A stretch of 64,000 nt of DNA. It comes from Epiperipatus broadwayi. Its lineage: Eukaryota > Onychophora > Udeonychophora > Euonychophora > Peripatidae. A program made the translations under genes and the position numbers. Location of the stretch: assembly GCA_028023455.1 (NCBI GenBank), contig JAQFVV010000276.1, forward strand, positions 1 through 64,000, given 5' to 3'. Shown one piece after another: positions 16,690-28,933 of this stretch (positions are counted from its first letter, which is position 1; every line of letters begins with the position of its first letter). The notes below the pieces were generated by a model. The model did no database searches and was not told the origin of the DNA. It saw only the letters and a list, made by a program, of their open reading frames with translations.

Positions 16690-17055
16690 AGTTAGGGGAT
16701 TTGAACTCAGACTTTCATATGACCCTTAACCATCCATGCTATCTCATACTGATGATACCCTTAATTACACACATGTTGAAAAGATAAATAATCACCAATA
16801 TCCATATTTCATGCTAAACCAGCACTCGTCAGTTGATCCAAATTATCATCTTAACACAAAGCCAATTTTTATACTCCACCCCAAACAACTCTTTAGCTAT
16901 CCATTTCATTAAAAGTCTGATGATGGAATGCTCAAAGCCCATCTTAGTGTCAGTCTTCTCATCCTACCCATGTTGACCACAAGTCACTCTGACCCCTCAC
17001 GTACAGAGCATAATCTATTTCCATACATTTATGAGGGATGGGCAGACATTAAAGC
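16690..17055 (+). repeat. Family A repeat, single copy
   Basis: One arm-length copy of the family seen as a palindrome at 2983-3893. Landmarks are TTGAAAAGATAAATAATCAC, TTCATGCTAAACCAGCACTC and TGATGATGGAATGCTCAAAG, ending GAGGGATGGGCAGACATT, which matches the complement of the 3466-3480 end. The left end reads GGGGATTTGAACTCAGAC, whose complement resembles a tRNA T-arm/B-box (GAGTTCAAATCCCC). A tRNA-derived SINE origin is possible but not shown. Confidence 0.75.
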
Positions 17056-18184
17056 ACAATATTTTGAAATATGACTTTTCTACAGTACAGACTTTTTATA
17101 TGATAAATTTAATTGATAAACGTCTGAATTTGCTTGATATTTTAGTTAAAGGAATAAAATTTTTAGTGTATTAAAATGATACAGATTTTCATTGCTGTGT
17201 ATTGTTATATAGCACAACCTCTTTTCTCTGGTTGCATGGCTGACAACTCTGGCCATTGTTCTTCATGTGTTTCTAAATGTCTAAATCACAAATCAAAACA
17301 AAATGTTTTACACGCTCATAATTGACTTTGAACATAAAGAAATATATTCTTTATAATTTTTTGTTCATAATTAAGATTTTACATTACTTTATCAAAATAT
17401 AAAGTTTGATTTGAAAATTTTTTAATTTTACAAGAAAAATAAGTGTGGGGAAACAGATCATTCTTCAAGATAAGTGAATAACATTGACCTCTATTGACCA
17501 TAATTTGCATATCAAAGATATCCATTGATAAGAAAATATGCAATTATTTTTCATAATTTTTATTGATTTCATAATTACTTTTTACAGAATATTGACTAAT
17601 AATGAGTCTAGATTTAGATTTTTATTTAAAATATTTAATTTTAGACCAAGAAAATACAACAGAACTGAATAATCAAACATCGTAATTTATAAAAAATGAA
17701 AAAAAAAATCACCAACATTCATGTAATGATTGGTTGGAATATAATTCTTTTTGTTTTACTGCTGGTGACTTTTCAAATGTTTTTCTTATATTTTTCTTCA
17801 GTTATTGACATTATTTTTAATTTTTCATTACATTTAATTAATTTGAATCTAAAATTATTCAATTTTCAGAAGCTGAATTGAAACAATTCAGTGTATTTTA
17901 GATTAATATTTTATGAATAGAAACAGATTAGAAATGAAATTGATGAATAATAGTTCTCAGATTTTTATATAATGGACCAATACAATAACTAGAAAAATTT
18001 TATAAAAGTTGATACAAGGTGATGAAACCAGCTCAAGGGTTGAAATCTATATTTTTTGAACATTCAAATATTGTAATGGAAACTTTTCCAGTGATAATGG
18101 TTTTTTTTTATTTTATATGTGGTAAGTGATTTAAAAAAAAATCAAAGAGGCATCTTTTGTATATGTGATAGACAATATATTAAA
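17056..18184. other. AT-rich spacer
   Basis: No supported gene. A 61-codon open frame at 17696-17881 is a hydrophobic F/L/I-rich product of T-rich DNA, without family signature or context, and I do not count it as a gene. Confidence 0.5.
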
Positions 18185-18305
18185 TAAATAATATAACTGT
18201 GTTATTATGCATAAATTATGGGAAATTGTCCATTCACATGGCAATGCTAACTTTGTGTGATCTTAATGAGATAAAAAATAGCCATTACATCTTACTGAGG
18301 ATGTT
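18185..18305. repeat. Dispersed repeat, copy 2
   Basis: Direct-orientation relative of 15990-16110; both end near a TGATCTTAATGAGA motif followed by an A-rich stretch and GAGGAT/CAGGAT. Confidence 0.6.
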
Positions 18306-19279
18306 GTGCCTGATGTAAGCTGGTCATGGTTTCTATTTATTTTTACATATTGCTATTTTAAATATATTAAATAACCTTATCTAAGCATCATTTCTTCATC
18401 TCCCATTTGTTATTGACAGATTTTATTTGCTTGTCACATGTCCCTCTTCTTTTTTATATTTTCTAAAATATGTTTAATTCACACTCTTTTGTTAATCCTT
18501 AAATGTCAATTAGCAGCATTATCCCTTGTAATTAACAACATTATTTATCCACCCATGATCAAATCATTCTGTATAAGTTTGTATTCCTTATATACTATAT
18601 TTTAAAATATATATATTAATAAAGCTGTTCAACAAACATTAATTTCTGTTTCATGATCCATTCCTATTAATTCCTTTGTAAAATATTCACTTGATATATT
18701 AGATACTTTAAATTCGTCAACAGAGATTTATTACTAATAAGCATTTTTTCATCATCAGTTTAATTTGTTTTAGCTTCTCTAGTTCTTTTTATCTATTGAC
18801 CCTTAATCAATAATATATTTCTAATTCAGTCTTGATCATGGTATATATTCAAGTTTACAATTTGATTCTAATTTTTATATTTCTTTTCCAATAATGTCCT
18901 ACTCATATTCTCCATTCTTGCAATTTTATTCATATAAGAATTCATTATCACCTATAATTAATGTTTAAATAATAAATTTATTTTCATCAATTTTCGTTCA
19001 TAATTGAACCTTGTCAAGATATTATAATAATTCAATATGTCACATGATTTACATATTATCTTAGCATAACACCTACTTGTCAATCTTAACTTTAAAATGT
19101 TTTTATATTTTCCAATTTTTATTTAATGTCCGTTTTTCCTTCCATCTTTACTGACCCTTGTAGTAAATTCATACATTGCTCTTTAATAACTTGTATATAC
19201 ATTGTCTCATATACTTTTCTTTTTTTATAATCTTTACAATATTTGATAACTTTAATGCCTTCTTCACATTTCATTATAT
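18306..19279. other. AT-rich spacer left of Element 1
   Basis: AT-rich DNA leading to the (AT)n tract (19275-19291) into which Element 1 inserted. Nothing else recognised. Confidence 0.5.
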
Positions 19280-21029
19280 ATATATATATATTGAAGCAGA
19301 TGATCTGATGCTCAGATCCTGCTTCACAGCCTGCATCCAATCTCCTACCACCTATCCGTATTCAAACTCGTCCTTACGCACGTATACACATAACTAATAA
19401 TATATTTCTTTATCCAATAATATAAAATAATGTAAACATATGTGTCTTAATTTAATATTTAATCTAATAATATTCTCATGTATATGCGGGCGTAAATAAT
19501 AAATATATATGTATATTTTAGCGTAGGAGATTGTGATTGAATTAATAGTATATCATATATATATATATATATAAAAAAAAGGTATTATATATGATACTTA
19601 TTATATTTTTCATATATAAGTTTGTAGCCAGAAATGATGCAATCTTGTTACTTAGTCTCTCGAAAAACAATAACCTGGAAGACCCTTTAGATTAAAATAG
19701 AAGATTACAAATTAATAATAATAGAATAAACCCATTAGTGGAAACTGTCTACGCTAGCTTGTTTTAAAATCACAAGATATATTTTAAAACAACCGTTTGA
19801 GAAACTGATAACAAACTTGCATTCTTTCAAACATCTTACCAGATAAGAGTATTCAGCCAAATGATTCCAAATGAAATCTAAGTGCTTAAACGGCCTCAGG
19901 TCCAGCAGTAGTTGCCTAGTTACAGCTTCAAAATCAAAAGTATAAATACTTCTGGATTTGAATCCACAAAAAGAGGGAGGAGATCATTAAATAGCCATGC
20001 TGCTAAATATAATCCATGCGCGATGTAATTTTCATGCAATGTATTGTGAGTAGTAAATTTCACCTTGTCCCTCCATTTTAATATGCTGATCCCAGGAATG
20101 AAGCTTCCGTACTCCATGCTACTAAACTTTACATATGTCTTTCCAATGAAATGAAGTGCTATCTCAAATCATCCCACTACCCTAGATCTAGTGACAATAC
20201 CGATGGACTGATTCCTAGTGAAATGCTTTTCTCAATCATCAAGGTAAAGAACTCAGACCGCTTATAATTCCTAAAATCCTGCCTTCTATGTAATGTGTAT
20301 ATTTTAAACTATATCTTTTAAATGTCTTCAAATATATATAACTCTATATAACTAATCTATGCTAAGCCTCTTATAAAATGTTTTTCTTTTATTTTATTTA
20401 AAAGCGGCCAATAATTTTTATTAACATTTTTACGTATTTATATTTTAAAGTTAATGCCAATAATATTCTAAAATCGCCAGCATATAACTTATTTTGTTTT
20501 CCCCATCCATCATTTACTGGGTAAATAATTTATAATTGATAAAAACAAGTCTTATTCGGCTTGCCCAGATGCTCGCGGTTTTAGAGAAATAAATTAATTA
20601 TATTTTTCATGTTTACTGTTGAAAAACAGATTTGACATCTGTTTTTCCCATTCTCCTTCCTAAATAATGCGCTATCTTTTATCTTTCAACTATATTATAT
20701 ATGTAAATTTCATCTTAGCTATTACAGCCACCCATTTATTTTATAATCAATTAATGTATTTTCACAAGGGCATAAATCAACCAAAGTTGAGATTTAATGT
20801 GTAAAAAGTAATGAATAACATTAAGTAATATAATGTAAGGGGGAGGAGGACCTTAACCTTTTTATTGTATATTTATATGTATAATTATTATCCCTGTTTG
20901 CTTAAAGTGAAGCCATGTCATTACGCTGAATAGTTCATAATTTGTGGACAATAAATACCTCCCAATAATCTTTAAGTTCAGAAATATATTTATGCTTTAT
21001 TAATAAGCGTTTAGTACATAAAGGCCATT

Positions 21030-21048
21030 CTATTTATATATATATATT
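21030..21048 (+). promoter_or_regulatory. Candidate TATA box of the Element 1 LTR promoter
   Basis: A TATTTATATATATATA run just upstream of the LTR open frame, at a plausible place for the LTR promoter. In this AT-rich genome such a match alone is weak. Its position before the only GC-enriched patch of the LTR is the supporting context. Confidence 0.35.
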
Positions 21049-21064
21049 CGTGCTTCTTTCTTAC

Positions 21065-21319
21065 ATGGAGGCAACCGCAAAGTCGGACCCCATCGTCATC
21101 TCTCTGTCCTTAAACCAGGCTGTAAAACCACCTGGGGGACATCCACAGTCTTACAAGCATGCTTTATACGGAGATCGCTCTGGAAAAACCAGCCCGATAT
21201 GCATAGCCGGCTGCCCTTCGTTCGTCAAACCGACCCTGCCAAAGTTTGCAGAGGAAATCGGTCACTTCTTAGAATTTGCAAAGCACACTCCAGGATCCAT
21301 AAAAGGACCGACCCAATAA
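21065..21319 (+). CDS. 84-codon open frame inside the Element 1 5' LTR, function unknown
   Basis: ATG at 21065 to TAA at 21317-21319. The predicted product starts MEATAKSDPIVISLSLNQ and ends HTPGSIKGPTQ, with a GCPSFVKPTLPKFAEEIGHF segment in the middle. I recognise no domain, signal peptide or membrane segment. The stretch is much less AT-rich than the surrounding LTR, which is why the frame stands out. In the 3' LTR the counterpart (ATG near 30674) is frameshifted by an extra A in TAAAAACC and carries a 66-bp tandem duplication. It is therefore intact in only one LTR. It may be a small LTR-encoded leader protein, part of a spliced first exon, or just a structured 5' leader that happens to be open. 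The start is chosen as the first ATG after the TATA-like run. Confidence 0.35.
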   Translation: MEATAKSDPIVISLSLNQAVKPPGGHPQSYKHALYGDRSGKTSPICIAGCPSFVKPTLPKFAEEIGHFLEFAKHTPGSIKGPTQ

Positions 21320-22168
21320 GCCACCATGCACGCACCGCTTTTCCTTATCTTATCATTCACCCAGAAGTATTCATAAGCCGTAATGAAATGATTTATTTAA
21401 ACAAACATATTGCCATTAGTTTAATATAACTTTTAATACGATAAATTTAGTATCATTTGTATAAATTGTTCATTACCCATCCTGTGCATTAATTATCTAA
21501 AATTCCCAGTTAACTGTCATATTAAATGTAATCAAATATCATATGTGTTAAAATTATTGTTTGAAGTAATCAAATGCTCTTTTCGTTTCTGGGGGTGTGA
21601 TAGCGTTCTAATAATCTATTCTATTAGCGCTAATTTAACAAACACATACATATTTTATTGGCATAGCCGCAATTATAATGTTATTGTATAAAATGATTCA
21701 AATAAATATCTATAATAATCCTGAGGCTCACATCGGCTAAATGACCCGACATAATTATTATTAATAAATCGTAAATATATATATACATCAAACTCGAATC
21801 AGTGCTTTCTTTAGTTAAGATAAATATTAAGTTATTTCTTAAGCTTAAATATGACTAGATGATCTCCATTCTACACATAGTTAACATGCTCATTATTAAG
21901 TTAGTCTATCATGAGTTAGCCTTGAGTCTTTTTGTGTCTCCGATGATTGATGCCAGCGGATGAGAAGTGGATTAATCGATGTCATCAGGATTGTTGCTCA
22001 TAATGTTATAGATCTGGGAAATAGGCAAATAGGGCAGAGTTCATGAGTGTTCCTGACCTGTGTATCTTTTGCACGATTGGATTTGAGGTACTTTTGCCTA
22101 GATGCTAGATCTTGTTATGTGAACATACAAATCCGACCGGCACAGATTTTTTTTCTTTTCTCCAGGTT

Positions 22169-22193
22169 TGGCGCATCAACATAGGGCTTCGAA
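22169..22193 (+). promoter_or_regulatory. tRNA-Lys-like primer binding site of Element 1
   Basis: TGGCGCATCAACATAGGGCT and the following TCGAA resemble the complement of the 3' end of animal tRNA-Lys (CTT), with a few changes and indels. The site starts 24 bp after the LTR end rather than next to it. Element 2 has the same spacing. Confidence 0.5.
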
Positions 22194-22599
22194 TACAAAC
22201 ACCCATATACCTGAGATAGTAGTAGATAGTGATAGATATAACATATGTTTTAAAAAAAAAAATTTTTTTTTTTTGAAATTTTTTTTTTCGGACACCCAGC
22301 TTAAAAATTTTTTTTGAATATTGGTACACACTCCCTGTGAGTCATTGTTAATATAAATATTTTCTCTCAGTATATATATAAAAATATGTTTCAAGTAAAT
22401 AGTATGTCATATACTCAATAGTTTACCACGTAAAAGTTTTAAAAGTTTTTTTTTTCCGTTTTCACGAACCTATAAAATAGAATAGTGGCAGTTTTGTTTT
22501 GTTTTCTTTCACATATATGATTTGAATAATGATAGTGTTATATAATGTTTTATTCCTTGTCCATAAATGTTTATTACATGTATAATTCTCGCGAGTTTT

Positions 22600-23640
22600 T
22601 TAAAAAAGAAGTAAAGAGAAGTAACAGCTTTTAAGGGGCTTTTACTTTCATATTAATTAGAAGTGTTTTCCCAAATAATGTTTATAGTTTTTGTATACAT
22701 GTAAGTTTCCAGTGATAAAAGAGTGATAGCTTTTAAGGGGCTCTCATTTTTATAAAATAAAATGTGTTTTTTTTTTTAAAAAAAAAAGTGAATAAGATGT
22801 TGTATAATGATTTTTCTCTTGGTCATAGACAGTGAAATTACATGCAGGATGCCCGTAAATAAAATAGTGGTAGTTTTAAGGGACCTCCACAGTTAAAATA
22901 ATAAAATAAAAAGTATGTTTTAAATAGTGTCTTTATATAATATTTTCCATAACATTTTACAACATAAAAGTTTTTCAGTGTACGTAGATAAAAGTGTTAG
23001 CTTTTAAGGGGCCTTCACATTTATAATAAAAATAAAGTAGCATTTATATATACAGTATAAAAGTTTCCATAAATGATTTTAAATAACAAAGTATTTTCGA
23101 GTTTACAATGTAATAAAATAGTGATAGCTTTTAAGGGGTTTTTCACATTTAAAGATAAAAAGATGATAAAGAAGTGTGTACGATATAGAATAATAATATT
23201 GAGATATATAATAATTTTTCCGTTTTAATAAATATGTTATAAATAAATATAATATGCCCAAGTTTTGAAGGGTGCACTAAATAATATATAATTTTTTCAT
23301 AAATGCTTTGAATGATGATCTATATATTTTTTTAATAAATGTCTTGAATAGTGATATTTCCAAGTCTGAGAGAATTAAATCAGTGTCAGCTTTTAAGGGG
23401 CTTTCACATTTAAAGATAAAAAGATAGTAAAGTAGTGTGTGCGCTAAATAATATATAATAATTTTTTTCTAAAGGTTTTAAATAATGATGTTAAATATAA
23501 AAAATGTTTTCCTTGTCAGTACATCTTTTAAATAAATATTTTAAATTTATAATATGTCCAAGTCTGAGAGAGTTAAATAAGTGACAGCTTTTAAAATGCT
23601 TTCACTGTTAAAAATAATAAAACAAAGATTCTAATAATCA
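22600..23640 (+). repeat. Degenerate ~125-bp tandem array in the Element 1 leader
   Basis: Seven occurrences of a core close to GATAGCTTTTAAGGGGCTTT, with AGC (or its position) at about 22626, 22728, 22872, 22999, 23126, 23388 and 23586. Each is followed by TTCACATTTA and A-rich AAAATAAA sequence. Spacing is about 102-144 bp, or about 262 where one copy has decayed. It is non-coding and lies between the primer site and gag, so it could act in RNA packaging or translation, or be neutral. Confidence 0.8.
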
Positions 23641-24411
23641 CAAAGGTGCAAAGAGATTTTTTTTGAAATGTTCTTAATAATATTAATGCATATACTAACG
23701 GTTGTAAGTCAATGAAAAATAAAATGATATTTTGTGTTACATTTTCATCCTCTTATATAAATATGTGCTAAGGCCATAATAATTTTTTTTGTTAACTTAA
23801 ATGTATAACTATTTAAGTATAGATCTTAGAAAAGTATACAACCCATTAATAGCGGATCATCTGGTCAGAACATATAGCCCTATCCCTTTGGCTGGCACCC
23901 GGTATTAATACCAAAATAAATTTGCCAATAGGTGATCGAGTTACTTAAAATAAAAAGAGTTTGAAAGCAATGGTTCATAAAAGTTGTATAGAGTTTTTTT
24001 TTTTTGTTCAAAATAAATGTATTAAGTATATCAATGCAATCGTTAATTAATCATATTGTCAAGATGTTTCAGGTGCTGAAGAACAACTCCCAAAAACAGA
24101 CCACAAAAGAAGACATAAAGAAGGCCAGATAGAAATTATAATAAATTTTTTTATATATTTTGCATTAAAGAGCAGTTAGAAAACTAGATCTAGAAACAAT
24201 TAATATTAAATGATATTAAATAACAAGTAGGATAGCAATAATCAGTTTAAGAAATAAAACTTGAGAGCACGGGAGGGGGAGAGCAGAGTAAGGGAAAAGT
24301 GTAGAATGGGGGGAGGAGGTGTCTTAAACCATAGAAGAACCAAAAGAAAAGTTTTCATTCTAAGTTATTTGTTATGGGATACTAAGTTAATAGCTATACC
24401 AAAATTTTGTT

Positions 24412-27400
24412 TTGTCAAATATGACCTCCTTTATACAAATCCAGAAGTTTCAGGGAAAGCCAGGTGAAGGCCCACATGAACATTTGGAAAGCTTGGCAGT
24501 TTTGTTTTTGCATCAACCCATGAGCGATGATGGACAAGTAATGATTGCAAGCCATTACCTAGGAAAGACCGCTAAAGACTGGTGGGGGTCAGTTAAAGAA
24601 AAACCTAAAACATTCAAAGGATATAAGGATGCAATCCTAAGGCAATTTTGGGGTGAGGAGCAACAAACTGAGATTTTAATGGTGATAAGAACTGAACCTT
24701 ATGGGGAACTCCAAGGTGAGATGTATACCTAGTTTTTCATGTGGCAGGTGGCCCACCTAAGAACCTTAACAGCATTTAAGTATTCTGAGACCCAAATCAT
24801 TAGGATAATTCAACACAAGTTGCCCATCTGATTACAAGAGATGATTGAGATGAACCACATCACTGATACAGAAGAAATGGCTGAATTCCTGATATCTGTG
24901 GAATGCAACTGGCATCACGTTAATAAAAGCCAGACTAACGAGGAAGGAACCGTACAACCTAGCAAAGAACCTAACATTCCAAAAGGTTTTACTGAAACAG
25001 ATGGGGCCCAGCCCATGAAGTACTCCCCAGAAAAAAACAGAGAAGTCAGGATTCCAAAACCATGATCATCCATGAACCAGAAGACACCATTGATAAAGTG
25101 ACTACCAGTGTATCACCCATTATCAACGTCATCATAGACAATTGGTCTACACGTGCCTTACTAGATTCCGGTAGCCAAGTTTCCATTGTTGCAAAATCTT
25201 GGACACAGAAATTTCAAGAACAAGGAGGGAAGTACAAGCAATTACTGACCCATCCAATACACATGGTATTAGCCAATGGAAAGAAAACAATGAGCAATAA
25301 TTATCAAGTCTGGGTGGAGATAACTCTGGGATATAAGCTGATTGGCCATGGCTTCTTATTCGTACCTGGGCTGATATACGATATCATTTTGGGGTCTGAT
25401 TTCTTAACCCAGCATCAGGGGGTCATAGATTATCCCCGAAAGAATGTGCCAATTCCAAGATGAGCAAGTTAAATTCAAAACTGTGAGAATGCCCATGATT
25501 GGTACCAGCAACTGCTTTATTCAACCAGTAGATCCCAAGACCATAGCTACCAAGATCCATGAGGCTGGATTAACCAGCACAACAGAGAAAATCCACATAA
25601 AGAAAATCCTGGAAGACTATATGCAAGTGTTTTCCAACACTCCTGGACAAATCCACGGATACACCCACAGAATCAAAGTCCAGGAAGAATCGTACAAGCA
25701 GTCAAAAACATACCCGATCCCTTTTCAATATAGGGAAGAAGTGGAAAACCAGATCCGTCAAATGTTGCAGTGGGATATTATTGAGTGATGCCCATCTCCA
25801 TACAACAACCCGTTGGTTGTCGTAAAGAAGAAGAACGGAAGTCTACGCCTGTGCCTCGATGCCCCCACTTGAATCATATGACAATCCCTGAGTGGGATGT
25901 GCCACCTCCAATCCAGGATGTGTTTGTGCAGCTGGCAGGAAACCCTTATTTTTCTACATTATATCTTACTGCGAGCTACTGGAAAATGGCCTTAGATACA
26001 TGGGATCAAAAGTATACGGCATTTCGATACCAGGGACATATGCACATCTTCAAAAGAGTCCCATTTGGATTGATTAACAGTGGGGCTGGGCTAATGCGAT
26101 GCTTGAAACAGGTACTTTCAGAAGAAGTACAACGGGACATGGCTTGTTATGTGGATGATATTAACTTTTGATGAACATATGAAGTATTTGGCCATGTTTT
26201 TCCAAGAGTGCCTTAGGGAAAATATTACAATTAATTTCGAAAAAAGCCAGTACATGGTAACCGAAATCTCCTTCTTAGGCCACATCATCTTCCAGCAAGG
26301 GATCACAGTACACCCTGAGAAAGTAGAGGCCATTGAGAAATTTCCTACTCACACTACACAGAAACAAGTCAGATCTTTTCTTGGCCTTTGCAACTTCTGC
26401 CACTGTTTCTACCCTGCCTTTGCCCAGGAAACCCACCACTTGACTGACCTGCTGCGTAAAGATAGAAAATGGGAATGGACAGATAAACACCAACAGGAAA
26501 TTAATAAAATCAAACACAAATTCCTCCAAGCCATAATGCTTCACTATCCTGATTTTAACTGTCCATTCTAGTCCAGACTGATAGCAGCAAAAGCAGTTTA
26601 GGAGCAGTATTATTCCAAATTGGAACCGCTGGCGAGCATCAAGTTCTGTACTTTAGCAGTCAGACCTTGAGGGGTGCAGAAGTTAATTATACTACCACCG
26701 AACAAGAGACTCTCGTAATTGTCTGGGCATGCCAAAAATTTAAGCAGTTTCTTCTGGGGTACGAGGTCATCATTATTACAGATCACCGCTGCCTCGAATT
26801 CCTGAGCAAAAGTTTTCTAACGAATGACCAGTTAATAAGATGGAGTCTCTTTCTGCAGAAATTCCAGTACAAAGTGATATATTGCCTGGGCCCAGAAAAT
26901 GTGGTTGCAGATGCATTAAGTCGACACCCCATAGCAATTGAGCCACAAAACCCAGTGATTGATAATCAGACCGTAAAGATTATGACCATGAACAAGGCAA
27001 CCAGCATCAATTCAGATCTCAAAAACCTCCGATACTATCAAGATTTAGATCCCCAGTACGGAGCAATCATTAGCAAGTTGAAAACAAACCAACCCGATAA
27101 GAGCACCAAACCATGTGATAAACAAATATCACCATATCAAATTAGGGATGGGATCCTGCATATAAAAACCAAGAACAGGGAAAGCCCATGGAAAATTGTG
27201 GCACCTAAGCGACTAAGAAACCAACTGATAATGTATGCTCATGAAACGTCTGGACACTACGGGCCGAGAAAGACCGAAGAAGTATTGAGATGTCAATTTT
27301 ATTCACCTGGGATGTATGTGCAGGTGCTCCGCATGTTGAGGACTTGTACTACCTGTGCTCAATGCAAGTTCCCAAATAAATTATTCGCCGGCACTCACAA

Positions 27401-28239
27401 ACCGGTTCTCGCTACAGCTCCTAATGAACTATTGGCCATTGATCATTATGGACCCTTATCAAAATTTTGGGGATGTCAATATCTCTTGGTGATGTATGAT
27501 ATCTTTTCAAAATATGTACGGGCATACCCAGTAAAAGCAAATGATTGTATGGGGGCAATACCTCTTCTCAAAAACATCCAATACCAGGGAAATAGGCAAA
27601 CCTACTACCATCATATCGGACCATGGGTCCGCATTCACATCAAAAGCATGGAAAGATTGGATCTACCGACAAGGAATAACACACCGACTCACATCTATAA
27701 GGAACCTGCAATCAAACCTGTGTGAATGAGTCATGCGGGAAATCAATAGACTGTTTCGCACCCACCTTGCGACCAACCATCGAGGATGGGTAGATAAAAC
27801 TAAAGAAATAATCAGTTATATCAACTATACCATAAATAAATCAACTGGCTTTACCCCAGAACGGTTACACTATGGTAGACCATGTCCAAGGGTCTTCAAA
27901 ATACCCCTACCACAGGATGTTATACATATAAATCCGAGTCAGGATCAAGAGGATGCTCAGTGGCATTTAACACATATGGCTGAAATATGAGTACAGAGAG
28001 GACTACCCTCATGCCACAAATTTCGGGAAGGAGATGATGTATGGCTATGGAACCCCAAACCCAGCAACCCTACAAAAAAAGAATTCAAAAAATTCTTCCC
28101 TTTATATCAAGGGCCGTACCGCATTGAAAGGGAATGTGGGGACAATGCTTTCTTGCTAAAGGGAACCAAGGAAATAAAAGGGACCTTTAATGCAAGGCAA
28201 TTAAAACCATATGAACCACCAGATACAGGGAGAAACTAG
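24412..28239 (+). pseudogene. gag-pol polyprotein of Element 1, multiply broken
   Basis: Gag (24412-~25060): ASHYLGKTAKDWWGSV matches the Gag of Element 2, with stops at 24730-24732 and 24829-24831. Protease: LLDSGSQVSIVAKSW near 25160. RT (25560-26560): YVDD is kept at about 26145-26160, but the motif A aspartate is replaced (FSTLYLTASYWKM; Tyr codon 25962-25964). RNase H and integrase (26667-~27990): ITDHRCLEFLSKS, VVADALSRHP, a His-His-Cys-Cys finger (HETSGHYG...CTTCAQCK), AIDHYGP, and SDHGSAFTSKAW followed by a glutamate in SNLCE. The C-terminal tail reads FKKFFPLYQGPYRIE and ends at a TAG (28237-28239). At least five frame changes and several stops (for example 25786-25788, 26169-26171, 26569-26571, 27988-27990) make it inactive. 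No Gag zinc knuckle and no chromodomain are visible. Confidence 0.93.
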
Positions 28240-28339
28240 AGGAGAGGCTGGACAGATAGAACCTGATGACCTGGATATGGAATGGTAAACGATTATAGGA
28301 TGCTAATAATTTTTATATGCTTTAATAGTTTTTATTATT

Positions 28340-28450
28340 GATATGTTACTCTATTAACCAAGCAGTGTATAATGTATATATTATACCATAGTTTGATAAT
28401 GTATATATTATACCATAGTTTGATAGGTTATTCTATTAACCAAGCAGTTT
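28340..28450 (+). repeat. Short tandem duplication (AATGTATATATTATACCATA)
   Basis: A ~28-bp unit ending ATACCATAGTTTGAT is present twice in tandem. CTATTAACCAAGCAG also recurs on both sides, and CTAACCAAGCAAG follows at about 28517. This is a small degenerate array after pol. Confidence 0.7.
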
Positions 28451-28539
28451 TTTTATACTAGTGAATTATTTGTATATATATAGCGTAGTTTTTATATTAT
28501 TATTATATTATATGCATCTAACCAAGCAAGTTTTTTTTT

Positions 28540-28830
28540 TAAGGCAGCGAAAAATTTATTCTAAATATAACAGAGAGGGTATTTTGTCAAAAGTCATAAA
28601 ATTTTTAATAAAACCCATAAAAGTTTCTAATATAGTAGAGAGGGCATTGTAGCTCAGATAAAATTCATAAAATTTCTAGTAACATGACAAGAGTTCGAAT
28701 ATTTCAACATAAATCAAGTCATAAAAATTTTCAACATAGCAGAAATATTATACGTTAAACAAAAGTCATAAATTTTTAATATAACAGAGAGTTAGTATAC
28801 CACAAGTGCAAGTCATAAAGTTCTTTAGAT
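28540..28830 (+). repeat. Degenerate ~60-75-bp tandem array in the Element 1 3' region
   Basis: Recurring AAGTCATAAAATTTTTAATA and ATAACAGAGAG-GTAT motifs repeat about five times with strong divergence. It is non-coding and lies between pol and the 3' LTR. Confidence 0.65.
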
Positions 28831-28925
28831 ACAGCACCGATCCAAAGTTGTTCTTTAGTTACCTGTACATCAAGTAAAAGTTTTTTTTTTCTTTTTTAAC
28901 GATTTTTCATTTTTTTTGGTAAGTT

Positions 28926-28933
28926 CAGGAAAA
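28926..28933 (+). promoter_or_regulatory. Candidate polypurine tract of Element 1
   Basis: The short purine run CAGGAAAA directly precedes the TG of the 3' LTR, which is the expected position for plus-strand priming. Confidence 0.5.

Larger units (their letters stand above)
19292..22144 (+). repeat. Element 1 5' LTR (2853 bp)
   Basis: Matches 28934-31815 over its length. A TATA-like run at about 21030-21048 lies ~17 bp before an ATG, so the U3/R border is probably near 21060. That would make U3 ~1.77 kb and R-U5 ~1.08 kb. The LTR is long for this class and carries an 84-codon open frame. Confidence 0.9.
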
